This document shows positions 1 to 7,594 of a stretch of 34,962 nt of DNA, in pieces. The notes under the pieces are model-generated. The model saw only the letters and a program-made list of their open reading frames with translations, was not told the DNA's origin and searched no databases. The position numbers were made by a program, and so were the translations under genes. This DNA is from Gemmatimonadota bacterium (GTDB taxonomy: Bacteria; Gemmatimonadota; Gemmatimonadetes; Gemmatimonadales; GWC2-71-9), in assembly GCA_016199245.1 (NCBI GenBank), contig JACQHC010000164.1, positions 1-34,962 of the forward strand, in the 5' to 3' direction. Within the stretch, counting starts at the first letter, position 1; the number at the start of each line of letters is the position of its first letter.

Positions 1-1743
1 CGCCTGCGCCGGCGACTCCGCGAACGCGAAGATCGTCGCATACCATTCCGGGCCGTACGCCTCCCGCGTGATCGGACCCCAGTACTCACCCGGCTCCGGG
101 TTCTCGTACGACGGCGTCTGCTCCAGCGTCTTCGGGTCGGCACGCGTCAGGTCCGGGCTGATGACCGCCCAGCTCTGCCCCTCGTCCGTCGATTTGTGCA
201 CATACTGGGACGTGAGGTAGAGCACGTCGGGATCGTGCGGCGACGTCATGATCGGGTACGTCCACCAGAACCGATAATTGATGTCCGCCGCGCCCCACCC
301 GTAGTGCGTCTCCGGGTTCGGCGAGATGTCGCGGATCTGCTTCGTGCGACGGTCGAATCGGGTGATCCAGTGGTGGTTGCCCGCATATACGACGTTCGCG
401 TCGTCGGTGCGCGGCGCCACGTACCCGTTCTCGCCGCCGCCCACCGTGTACCAGTCCTCCAGGCTGTTGACGCCGAAGTCCGACCGGCTCGGCACCGTGA
501 TCGTCGTGTTGTCCTGCTGCGACGCGTACAGCCGGTACGGCTCGCCGTTGTCCACGGCCACGTGGTAGAGCTGCGCCGTGGGCTGGTTCATGATGCCGGA
601 CCACGACTCGCCCCCGTTGAACGTCACGATGGCGCCCCCGTCGTTGGCTTCCACCATGCGCAAGGGGTTGGCCGGGTCAATCCACAGGTCGTGGTTGTCC
701 CCGTGCGGCACCTCGATCCGCGAGAACGTCCTGCCCCCGTCGGTTGACTTCCACAGCCCCGTGTTCAACACGTACACCGTGTTGGCGTCCTTAGGGTCCG
801 CGAAGATGTGGTGGTAGTACCAGGGACGCTGCGTCAGGTTCGCATCGTCGTTCACGCGCGTCCACGTCGCACCCCCGTCCTCCGAGCGGAATACCCCCTT
901 CGTACCCAGCTCCGCGTCGATGATCGTCCACACCCGGTTTGGCTGCACCGGCGACACCGCGATCCCGATCCGTCCCTTCAGTCCGCCAGGAATCCCGCGG
1001 TTGTTGGTCAGCTCCCTCCACGTGTCTCCTCCGTCCATCGACTTGAACAGTCCCGTCCCCGGACCGGCACTCGTGAACCCCCACGGATAGCGGCGCAGTT
1101 GCAGGAAGGACGCGTACAGCACGTTCGGATCGCTCGGGTCCATGACCAGGTCGATCGCGCCGGTGTTCACGTCCCGGTACAGAACCTTCTCCCACGTCCG
1201 GCCCCCGTCCTTGGAGCGGTACACTCCCCGGTCCGGACTCGGACCCCACGGGCTCCCCAGCGCCGCCACGTAGACCAGATCCGGGTTGCGCGGATGGATT
1301 CGCACCCGGGCGATCTGGCTCGTTGTTCCCAGGCCCACGTGGCTCCACGTCTTGCCCCCGTCGGTCGTCTTGTACACCCCGTCGCCGACCGACGCGTTGC
1401 CACGGATGCACGCCTCACCCATCCCCACGTACACCACCTGCGGCGCCGACTCCGCGATCGCGATCGCGCCCACCGACCCCGTGTGGAAATACCCGTCCGA
1501 GATGTTCGCCCAGTGAATGCCCCCGTCCGTCGTCTTCCACACACCCCCGCCCGCCGTGCCCTGGTAGAAGGTGAAGTTGTCCACAGGGTCCCCTGCTACC
1601 GCCAGCACCCGACCGCCTCGCGTCGGACCCGCCAATCGCCACTCGACCAGGTCTAGGTACGAGGGCTCCACCATCTGGGCGTCCACTGCCACCGGCGCCA
1701 GGACCATCAACGCCGCGAGCCCGATGACCGTTGTGCCGCGCAT
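1..1743 (-). CDS. Secreted BNR/VPS10-type beta-propeller protein (partial, C-terminus outside window)
   Basis: The frame is open from ATG at 1743 to the window edge, giving 581 codons; the C-terminal part is missing. An apparent signal peptide (hydrophobic GLAALMVLAPVAVDAQ) ends near residue 23. The mature part holds a run of Asp-box repeats (S/T-x-D-x-G-x-T-W), for example YKTTDGGKTWS, YRSKDGGRTWE, FKSMDGGDTWR, FRSEDGGATWT and WKSTDGGRTFS. These are the signature of sialidase/VPS10-like propellers. Proteins of this type, often labelled glycosyl hydrolase or VPS10-domain protein, usually exceed 900 residues. An N-terminal SxRxGGR-like segment (AGPTRGGRV) is typical of the group. GGAGG at 1748-1752 precedes the start by 4 nt. 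Substrate and enzymatic activity are unknown; the propeller may only bind. It lies 131 bp downstream of the deacylase gene on the same strand and could be co-transcribed with it. Confidence 0.88.
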   Translation of the reverse strand, partial: MRGTTVIGLAALMVLAPVAVDAQMVEPSYLDLVEWRLAGPTRGGRVLAVAGDPVDNFTFYQGTAGGGVWKTTDGGIHWANISDGYFHTGSVGAIAIAESAPQVVYVGMGEACIRGNASVGDGVYKTTDGGKTWSHVGLGTTSQIARVRIHPRNPDLVYVAALGSPWGPSPDRGVYRSKDGGRTWEKVLYRDVNTGAIDLVMDPSDPNVLYASFLQLRRYPWGFTSAGPGTGLFKSMDGGDTWRELTNNRGIPGGLKGRIGIAVSPVQPNRVWTIIDAELGTKGVFRSEDGGATWTRVNDDANLTQRPWYYHHIFADPKDANTVYVLNTGLWKSTDGGRTFSRIEVPHGDNHDLWIDPANPLRMVEANDGGAIVTFNGGESWSGIMNQPTAQLYHVAVDNGEPYRLYASQQDNTTITVPSRSDFGVNSLEDWYTVGGGENGYVAPRTDDANVVYAGNHHWITRFDRRTKQIRDISPNPETHYGWGAADINYRFWWTYPIMTSPHDPDVLYLTSQYVHKSTDEGQSWAVISPDLTRADPKTLEQTPSYENPEPGEYWGPITREAYGPEWYATIFAFAESPAQA

Positions 1744-1812
1744 AAAACCTCCGCTAAGGCCTGCAATCTGTGCAGTTCGGGGCCTACTCGCGATCACCCC
1801 GTGGAAGCAAAG

Positions 1813-1828
1813 AAGACGGCGTCGCCTT
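1813..1828 (-). terminator. Weak candidate terminator after the amidohydrolase gene
   Basis: Read on the minus strand, AAGGCG and CGTCTT form a 6-bp stem (one G-T pair) with a 4-nt loop. It is followed by the pyrimidine-rich TTCTTTGCTTCC. It lies about 47 nt beyond the amidohydrolase stop. The short stem and broken T-tract make this tentative. Confidence 0.3.
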
Positions 1829-1874
1829 GACCCCTCGACGCAGGAGGGGGACGCGACCCGCAAGGGCAGCGCCG

Positions 1875-3656
1875 TCACGACGTTGCCCGGGCCTGCCTGG
1901 CGACGCCCGTGTCCGTCCGGCCCCGCCCGAAGAGGGCGCGGCCCGGGAGTGCACCGGTGTGCTCGCCATTGCGGATCACAACCACGCCGTTCACGATCAC
2001 GTCACCGATCCCCTCGGGGAATTGGTGTGGGTTGTCGAACGTGGCGCGGTCGTTGACCCGAGCCGGATCGAAGACCACCAGGTCCGCCCACATTCCCGGG
2101 CGGATGAGCCCCCGGTCGAGGAGCCCCATGCGTTGCGCCGGCAACGATGTCATTCGGCGCACCACGTCCTCCAGGGTCCCCACGCCCAGGTCCCGGACGT
2201 AGTGGCCCAGCACCCTGGGGAACGTGCCATACCACCGGGGGTGCGGCTTGCCACCGAAGTCCGGCGACGCCGCCGTGCCGTCGGAGTCGAAGCTCAACAG
2301 CGGGTGCCGCAACGCCAGCTGCACGTCCTTCTCGGACATGTAGAACATCACGATACCGACGTCCCCACCCTGCTCGATGAACAGGTCGAGCGCCAGGTCG
2401 TCCGGCGCCTTGCCCTGCTCCCGAGCGATCTCGCCGAGCGTCTTCCCCACGTACTGCTCCGGGTTCTTCGGCACCGATGCGACGATCACGGCGTTGAAGC
2501 CCGACGCGCCGGTCGTCTCGTTGTAGTACTTGGTGTTCATGTACTGCGTGACTTCACGCTTGATGCGCGGGCGCAGCTCCGGGTCGGCCAACCGCGCGAG
2601 GAACTTCTCGGTGCCACCCTCGTGGGCCCACCGCGGGATCTCCGTGGAGAGCCCGTGCGACGCCGCGATGTAGGGGTACACGTCCGCGGCGATGTCCACG
2701 CCCCGTCGCCTCGCCGCCTCAATGGCCGCGAGCGCCTGCCCCATCTTCCCGAAGTTCGGCCGGCCCGCCGCCTTCAGGTGAAAGATCTCGACGCGGACGC
2801 CCCCCTGTTCGCCGATGGTCGCGGCCTCCTCGATCGCCTCCACGATGTGCGCACCCTGGTCCCTCATGTGTGTGCCGTAGATGCCACCGTACGGCGCCGT
2901 CACCTTCGCCAGCTCGATCAACTCCTGTGTGCCGGGCACCGCGTCCGAAGGCCTGCCCTCAGGCCCCAGTTGCTCCTGGCCCGGCGTCTCGAGCGCCATC
3001 ACGAGCCCGACGGCACCGTCCTTCATCCCCTCGTCCAGGAGTCGCTTCATCTCCTCCAGCTCCTCGGCCGTCGGCTTGCGCTGCACCCCTTCACCCATCA
3101 CGTACCTGCGCAGCTGGCCCGCGCCGATGTAGGACATGACGTTGCCAGAGGTCCCGGAGGATTCCAGGCGCTCGAAGTACCCGCGCAGCGTTGTCCAGTC
3201 GGCCTCGATGCCGTAGCCCCCGCCGCCAGCACCCGGCTTGCGCGGCGCCACCGACGAGCCCTCGCCAAGGATCTCGGTCGTCACGCCCTGGCGGATCTTG
3301 CTCAAGCCGCGCCCGTCGCGCAGCAGCGAGAAATCCGAGTGCGTGTGCATGTCGATGAACCCCGGTGTGACGACCCTGCCCGTCGCGTCGATGACCTCGG
3401 CCGCGCTCGCCTGGTTCAAGTCGCCCACCGCCGCGATGCGCCCGTCCCGCACACCCACGTCGGCGTAGAACCACGTTCCGCCCGTGCCGTCGATCACGCG
3501 CCCGCCACGGAGCACGATGTCATACCGCTCCCCACCAGTGTCGGGAGACGAACATGCCGGCATCAGGAGCGCCGTTAGGAGTGCCGCTGGGCGCACCAAG
3601 CCCCATATCGTGCCGGACTTCTTCTGCTTCTGCGCCCATGCCGATGAAGTACCCAT
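1875..3656 (-). CDS. N-acyl-D-amino-acid deacylase family amidohydrolase, lipoprotein
   Basis: A metal-dependent amidohydrolase of the D-aminoacylase branch, expected to release D-amino acids or related N-acyl compounds by amide hydrolysis. With the start at 3656 it has 593 residues. The beta-sandwich opening YDIVLRGGRVIDGTGG is followed by the metal site GFIDMHTHSD (His104, His106). Further conserved family segments are YGTHMRDQG, IFHLKAAG and SFDSDGTA, and the sequence ends in the usual composite beta-sandwich (GMWADLVVFDPARV). The N-terminus has a hydrophobic stretch ending in LLMPAC (Cys35), a lipobox-like site, so the enzyme is probably exported and lipid-anchored. GAGG at 3664-3667 sits 7 nt before ATG 3656. 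In-frame ATGs at 3662 and 3740 are alternatives, but the longer form would bury the signal sequence. The exact substrate cannot be read from sequence. Confidence 0.9.
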   Translation of the reverse strand: MGTSSAWAQKQKKSGTIWGLVRPAALLTALLMPACSSPDTGGERYDIVLRGGRVIDGTGGTWFYADVGVRDGRIAAVGDLNQASAAEVIDATGRVVTPGFIDMHTHSDFSLLRDGRGLSKIRQGVTTEILGEGSSVAPRKPGAGGGGYGIEADWTTLRGYFERLESSGTSGNVMSYIGAGQLRRYVMGEGVQRKPTAEELEEMKRLLDEGMKDGAVGLVMALETPGQEQLGPEGRPSDAVPGTQELIELAKVTAPYGGIYGTHMRDQGAHIVEAIEEAATIGEQGGVRVEIFHLKAAGRPNFGKMGQALAAIEAARRRGVDIAADVYPYIAASHGLSTEIPRWAHEGGTEKFLARLADPELRPRIKREVTQYMNTKYYNETTGASGFNAVIVASVPKNPEQYVGKTLGEIAREQGKAPDDLALDLFIEQGGDVGIVMFYMSEKDVQLALRHPLLSFDSDGTAASPDFGGKPHPRWYGTFPRVLGHYVRDLGVGTLEDVVRRMTSLPAQRMGLLDRGLIRPGMWADLVVFDPARVNDRATFDNPHQFPEGIGDVIVNGVVVIRNGEHTGALPGRALFGRGRTDTGVARQARATS

Positions 3657-3759
3657 GACCATGCCTCGAAGGTGGAAAGGACGAGAAACGCGCACGGGAG
3701 AATGGCTATGACTCGGGGCGCGACGCAGATCCCGCATCATACGGCTGCCGGCGCACGGC

Positions 3760-3845
3760 GCCGGGCTGTCGGATCAACTTGGCGCTACGATACTGCCGGC
3801 TTGCTAAGGAACGCGTGAACAGCCCATGAGCACGCGCTCAGATTC
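3760..3845. repeat. Left arm of 86-bp imperfect inverted repeat
   Basis: Aligned with the reverse complement of 3983-4068, this arm matches at about 71 of 86 positions without gaps. The inner 50 bp match at 43, including uninterrupted blocks CCGGCTTGCTAAGGAA (16), GTGAACAGCCCATGA (15) and GCGCTCAGATTC (12). It faces the amidohydrolase gene. Confidence 0.9.
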
Positions 3846-3859
3846 ACGGAAGTTTGGCC

Positions 3860-3869
3860 TGTCAAGTGA
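3860..3869 (-). repeat. Inverted copy of the 10-bp motif TCACTTGACA
   Basis: TGTCAAGTGA on the plus strand is the exact reverse complement of the two copies at 3930-3939 and 3950-3959. All three lie in the 137-bp centre of the large inverted repeat, so this could be a protein-binding site. Confidence 0.6.
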
Positions 3870-3925
3870 CCCAAGGCAATCGACGGGCGGGCGGGCGCCG
3901 ACATCTGCTCACCGTCCATATCTAC

Positions 3926-3965
3926 TGCCTCACTTGACAAACCTGTGTCTCACTTGACAAAACTG
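3926..3965 (+). repeat. Tandem 20-bp repeat containing TCACTTGACA
   Basis: Two adjacent 20-bp units (3926-3945 and 3946-3965) match at 18 of 20 positions, each carrying TCACTTGACA. The embedded TTGACA resembles a sigma70 -35 hexamer, but no -10 hexamer lies 16-18 nt further on for either copy. Confidence 0.75.
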
Positions 3966-3982
3966 AGGGGAGTGATTTCGAC

Positions 3983-4068
3983 GAATCTGAGCGCACATTC
4001 ATGGGCTGTTCACCTATTCCTTAGCAAGCCGGGGTTATCATAGCGCCGAGTTGACCCGGCAGCTCGGC
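3983..4068. repeat. Right arm of 86-bp imperfect inverted repeat
   Basis: Partner of 3760-3845, facing the SusC-like gene. Differences between the arms are scattered, many being transitions. The hexamer TATCAT (4036-4041) here corresponds to TATCGT in the other arm, each followed by AGCGCC, so both arms would present the same outward-facing signal. Confidence 0.9.
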
Positions 4069-4211
4069 CGGCGAGTTGTGTGGTGTCTTTGGAAATCCAC
4101 TGTCGCTGGCACGGAGTAGACAGTCGCGCCAATCCGGGGGAGGTTCCCTCACGATGCCACCCACGGCGTCCAGTCACCCCCTTCGCCCCATTTCGGCCGC
4201 GAGCTTGGCTA

Positions 4212-4228
4212 CAGGCGCAGTGCGCCTG
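4212..4228. promoter_or_regulatory. Perfect 17-bp palindrome, possible operator
   Basis: CAGGCGCA-G-TGCGCCTG has perfect 8-bp arms around one base. It lies 117 bp before the SusC-like start codon in gene-free DNA. A dimeric repressor or activator site is one reading; a small hairpin in the leader RNA is another. Confidence 0.45.
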
Positions 4229-4345
4229 CGGCGATACAAGCCGTATTCCAAGGAGCGACAGGCTCATCCGAAGGCCGGTAGGGGAGCACGAGTGCACAGG
4301 CGGTCATAGATCGACGGTTTCGGCGACCCCTTCAGGAGTGACACT

Positions 4346-7300
4346 ATGGTTCCGCGGAAACTAGTGAGATCGGTTTGGCTGTTCGCAGCCTTCTGGGTCA
4401 CGTCGGCCGCTGCGTTCGCCAGTGCGAGCGCGCAGCAGACAGGGACCGTAAGCGGCGTGTTGACATCTGCCCGCGACGCTCGGCCGCTGGGCGGCACGGA
4501 GGTCCGCATTCCCGCGCTGAACCTGAGCGCTACGACGACCGCCCAGGGGCGTTTCGTTCTGCCCGGCGTGCCCGTCGGGCGATACGACATCACGGCTCAA
4601 CGTATCGGCTACCGCCCAATGACGCTGCCGGTCGTGGTGACGGGAGGGCAGACCGCCACGATCAACTTCGCGATGGAGGAGCGCGCGATCTCGTTGGAGG
4701 AGATCGTGGTGACCGGTGTGGCGGCCGAGACACCGCAGACCCAGACGGCGTTCACGATCGCGAAGATCGACGTGGCCGAGGTCTCGAAGCGGCCCCAGGT
4801 TAACGTGGGCGGTCTGCTGGCGGCCAAGGTCCCCGGCGTCAAGGTGGTCCAGGGATCGGGGCAGCCCGGCACGGAGCCATCGTTTCAGTTCCGTGGACCG
4901 AAGAGCATCACCGGAAGCCAGGCGCCGCTCGTGGTGATCGACGGTGTGATCACGAACGGCGGCATTGCAGACGTTGATCCGGCGGACGTCGCGTCAATCG
5001 AGATCGTAAAAGGTGCCGCGGGCGCCGCGCTTTACGGCTCGCGGGCGCAGGCGGGCGTGATCCAGATCACCACGCACACGGGCCGTCACCTGAGACCTGG
5101 TCAGACGCAGTTCACGGTGCGCACCACGTACGAGGACAACTCGATTGAGCGGTACTACGGCGTGCCGATGCACCACCAGTGGATGATGAATGCCGACAAG
5201 ACCGCGATCCTGGACCTGAACGGGCAGCCGATCACGTACCCGCGCAACGGGGCGCCGGCCCTGAACGACGGCGGGAACGGCCGCAACGCGTTCCGCACCT
5301 TCATGACCAACCCGTACCCCCCGGAGCTACAGCCGCTCCGCGACCCGATCAGGCAGTTCTTCAATCCCGGCGCGCGCATCACGAACTACGTGGCGCTGGC
5401 CGGGACCGAGGGGAGCACCGACTACCGGGTTTCCTTCGACCGGATGAAGGAGGACGGGGCGATCACGCTCATCAAGGGAATGACGCAGTACAACGCCCGG
5501 ATCAACGTAGGTCAGACGTTCGGGAGGTTCCAGGTCCGGACCCAGGCGTACTTCGCGAAGCGAACCCGCAGTCTGCTCGACGAGGGCGGCGGCGGCATCA
5601 TCCGCACCCTGACCTTCACAACCGCGGCCGCCGACCTCCTGAAGAAGGACTCCACAGGCCAAGTCAGCCCATACGGCGAGCCGATCGACCAGGGCAACGT
5701 AGGGCGCAACCCGGTCTACACGCTGCTCAACACGGAGGCCGAGGAGGGGCGGCAGCGAGGCATGGGCGGTCTCGACGCGAGCTGGAACCCGCTCGGGTGG
5801 CTGTCCCTGCAGGCGAACGGCAGCTTCGACCGGATCGAGACGAACACCCACCGCTACGAGCGCCCCGGCCTGATCGATCCGTACAATCCGCCGGAAACCG
5901 GCTTCATCCGGGATCAGCAGGATCGGCGCCTGGAAATGAATGCCTCGCTGACGGCGGCGCTCACCTTCCAGCCCCTCAACGACCTCACGATGCGCGGCCG
6001 GCTTCGCTATCTGGTCGAGAGCCTGGACGAGAACGGCTTCAGCGTCGAAGGGCAGAACCTTCCTGTACAGGGCGTGGAGCGGATCAATCTGATCGGCGGC
6101 ACGCCGAGCCTCAACTCGTACAACCGTCAGGTCCGCTCGGAAGGCTACTTCGCCATCGCCGCGCTGACGTTCAAGGAACGTTACATCCTCGACCTGCTGG
6201 GCCGGCGTGACGGCAGCTCGCTCTTCGGCGAGGATGAGCGCTGGCAGAACTACTATCGCGTGAGCGCCGCCTGGCGCATGTCGCAGGAGCCGTGGTTCCC
6301 GTTCGGCTGGCTCACCGAGTTCAAGCCCCGCTACTCGAGGGGTACCTCGGGCGGGCGGCCGAGCTTCGATGCGCAGTACCAGACCTACCAGGTGAGTGCG
6401 GGCTCGATCGTGCCGGTGACGCTGGGCAACAAGGACCTGCGGCCCGAATTGGCCACCGAGCAGGAATTCGGCCTCGACGCGGTGATCGCGGAGCGGCTCC
6501 AGGTGCAGGCGAACTACGTGAAGACCAAGGTCGAGGACCAGTTGCTGCTGGTCCCGCTGCCGTCAATCGCCGGCTTTACAAGCCAGTGGCAGAACGCGGC
6601 GACCGTGGCGGCGACCACGGGTGAGCTAGCCCTCCAGGCGTCGATCATCGAGCGCGACAACCTGCTGTGGACCGCACGCCTGAACCTCGACCGCACGAAG
6701 AACAAGATCACGTACCTGGGCGTGGCGCCGTACCGCATCTCCGACTACCGCGCCGGCCTCTACATCCGCGAGGGCGAGGTCCTGGGCTCGTTCTACGGCT
6801 GGCGCTACCCGACGAGCTGCGCGGAGCTGCCGCAGGGCACCGACTGCGGCCAGTTCCAGGTCAACGACGAGGGGCACCTCGTCTGGGTCGGCACCGGGAA
6901 CAACTGGTGGGAGGGTAAGTCGAAGAACCTGTGGGGCACGACCGGCACCGTAAACGGCGTGACCTACAGCTGGGGCCTGCCACCCTCCGTGCTGAATTCG
7001 ACCTTGAACCTGCCGGACGTGAAGCTGGGCGACAGCGAGCCGTCGCTGAACGGGAGCTTGTTGCAGAACCTCGAGTGGAAGAACTTCGGCCTGACGCTGC
7101 TGTTCGACGCGGAACGCGGCGCGCAGGTCTACAACCAGACGATGCAGTGGCGGTGCCGGGACGGCCACTGCCCCATGATGGACCAGACGGGCAAGCCGGA
7201 CTCGTTGCAGAAGCCGATCACGTACTACAACGCGCTAGGCGTGTACCAGAACAACAAGAACAACAGCTACTTCACCGAGGACGCGGATTACCTGAAGGTG

Positions 7301-7546
7301 CGCGAGCTGTCGTTCCGTTACACGCTGCGGGGGGGCGGGATGCCGGCGTTCCTGCGAAGCGTCGGCCTCTCGCAGGTCACAATCAACCTCACCGGCCGCA
7401 ACCTGAAGACGTGGACGGGCTACCGTGGGTTCGATCCGGAAGTTGGGAAGAACACCTTCGGGGGCTCGGCCGCGGTGGGTCGGATCGATGAGTACTTCTA
7501 TCCGAACTTCCGCAGCCTGGGGTTCGACATCGAGCTGATCTTCTAG
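4346..7546 (+). CDS. SusC/RagA-type TonB-dependent outer-membrane receptor
   Basis: A 1066-residue active-transport receptor that would import a ligand across the outer membrane using TonB/ExbBD energy. Order of parts: signal peptide (cleavage near ASA29-Q30), carboxypeptidase-regulatory-like beta-sandwich (about 34-112), TonB-box-like ISLEEIVVTG (115-124), plug domain (about 130-245) with the SusC hallmarks VVIDGVI and AALYGSRAQAGVIQITT, then a long beta-barrel ending in a terminal aromatic residue (ELIF), the usual signal for barrel assembly. AGGAG at 4334-4338 is 7 nt from the ATG. The SusD-like partner starts 48 nt after the stop, as expected for a receptor/lid pair. Ligand unknown; the nearby deacylase and propeller genes hint at peptide or amino-acid derivatives, which is inference only. 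Confidence 0.95.
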   Translation: MVPRKLVRSVWLFAAFWVTSAAAFASASAQQTGTVSGVLTSARDARPLGGTEVRIPALNLSATTTAQGRFVLPGVPVGRYDITAQRIGYRPMTLPVVVTGGQTATINFAMEERAISLEEIVVTGVAAETPQTQTAFTIAKIDVAEVSKRPQVNVGGLLAAKVPGVKVVQGSGQPGTEPSFQFRGPKSITGSQAPLVVIDGVITNGGIADVDPADVASIEIVKGAAGAALYGSRAQAGVIQITTHTGRHLRPGQTQFTVRTTYEDNSIERYYGVPMHHQWMMNADKTAILDLNGQPITYPRNGAPALNDGGNGRNAFRTFMTNPYPPELQPLRDPIRQFFNPGARITNYVALAGTEGSTDYRVSFDRMKEDGAITLIKGMTQYNARINVGQTFGRFQVRTQAYFAKRTRSLLDEGGGGIIRTLTFTTAAADLLKKDSTGQVSPYGEPIDQGNVGRNPVYTLLNTEAEEGRQRGMGGLDASWNPLGWLSLQANGSFDRIETNTHRYERPGLIDPYNPPETGFIRDQQDRRLEMNASLTAALTFQPLNDLTMRGRLRYLVESLDENGFSVEGQNLPVQGVERINLIGGTPSLNSYNRQVRSEGYFAIAALTFKERYILDLLGRRDGSSLFGEDERWQNYYRVSAAWRMSQEPWFPFGWLTEFKPRYSRGTSGGRPSFDAQYQTYQVSAGSIVPVTLGNKDLRPELATEQEFGLDAVIAERLQVQANYVKTKVEDQLLLVPLPSIAGFTSQWQNAATVAATTGELALQASIIERDNLLWTARLNLDRTKNKITYLGVAPYRISDYRAGLYIREGEVLGSFYGWRYPTSCAELPQGTDCGQFQVNDEGHLVWVGTGNNWWEGKSKNLWGTTGTVNGVTYSWGLPPSVLNSTLNLPDVKLGDSEPSLNGSLLQNLEWKNFGLTLLFDAERGAQVYNQTMQWRCRDGHCPMMDQTGKPDSLQKPITYYNALGVYQNNKNNSYFTEDADYLKVRELSFRYTLRGGGMPAFLRSVGLSQVTINLTGRNLKTWTGYRGFDPEVGKNTFGGSAAVGRIDEYFYPNFRSLGFDIELIF

Positions 7547-7594
7547 CGCCGACCGTAACGGACTTCGGCACCAAGACGAAAGGTGAGGCGACAG

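Larger units (their letters stand above)
3657..4345. other. Divergent intergenic region with inverted repeats and no gene
   Basis: These 689 bp separate the divergently transcribed amidohydrolase and SusC-like receptor genes. Short open frames exist but none has coding character or a good start. The region holds a GC-rich hairpin (CCGGCGC 3748-3754 with GCGCCGG 3758-3764), a long imperfect inverted repeat (3760-4068), three copies of TCACTTGACA or its complement, and a perfect 17-bp palindrome (4212-4228). It must contain the promoters of both neighbours. No convincing -35/-10 pair was found, although TATCRT-like hexamers lie at symmetric positions in the two repeat arms. Confidence 0.85.

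Noticed and set aside
1770-3578. Long plus-strand open frame (602 codons) opposite the amidohydrolase gene
   Set aside because: Arg/Pro/His-rich composition typical of the antisense frame of a GC-rich gene; the minus strand has clear family motifs and start signals.
3926-3965. CRISPR-like repeat
   Set aside because: Only two directly adjacent 20-bp units with no spacers and no cas gene nearby.
3934-3982. Sigma70 promoter built on the TTGACA copies at 3934 and 3954
   Set aside because: Neither copy has a -10-like hexamer at 16-18 nt; kept only as repeated motifs.
4010-4297. Short open frames on both strands in the divergent intergenic region
   Set aside because: No ribosome-binding site, no motif, and they cross the inverted-repeat arm; treated as chance frames.
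3657-4345. Insertion sequence with transposase
   Set aside because: Inverted arms are present but no transposase-like frame lies inside or next to them.
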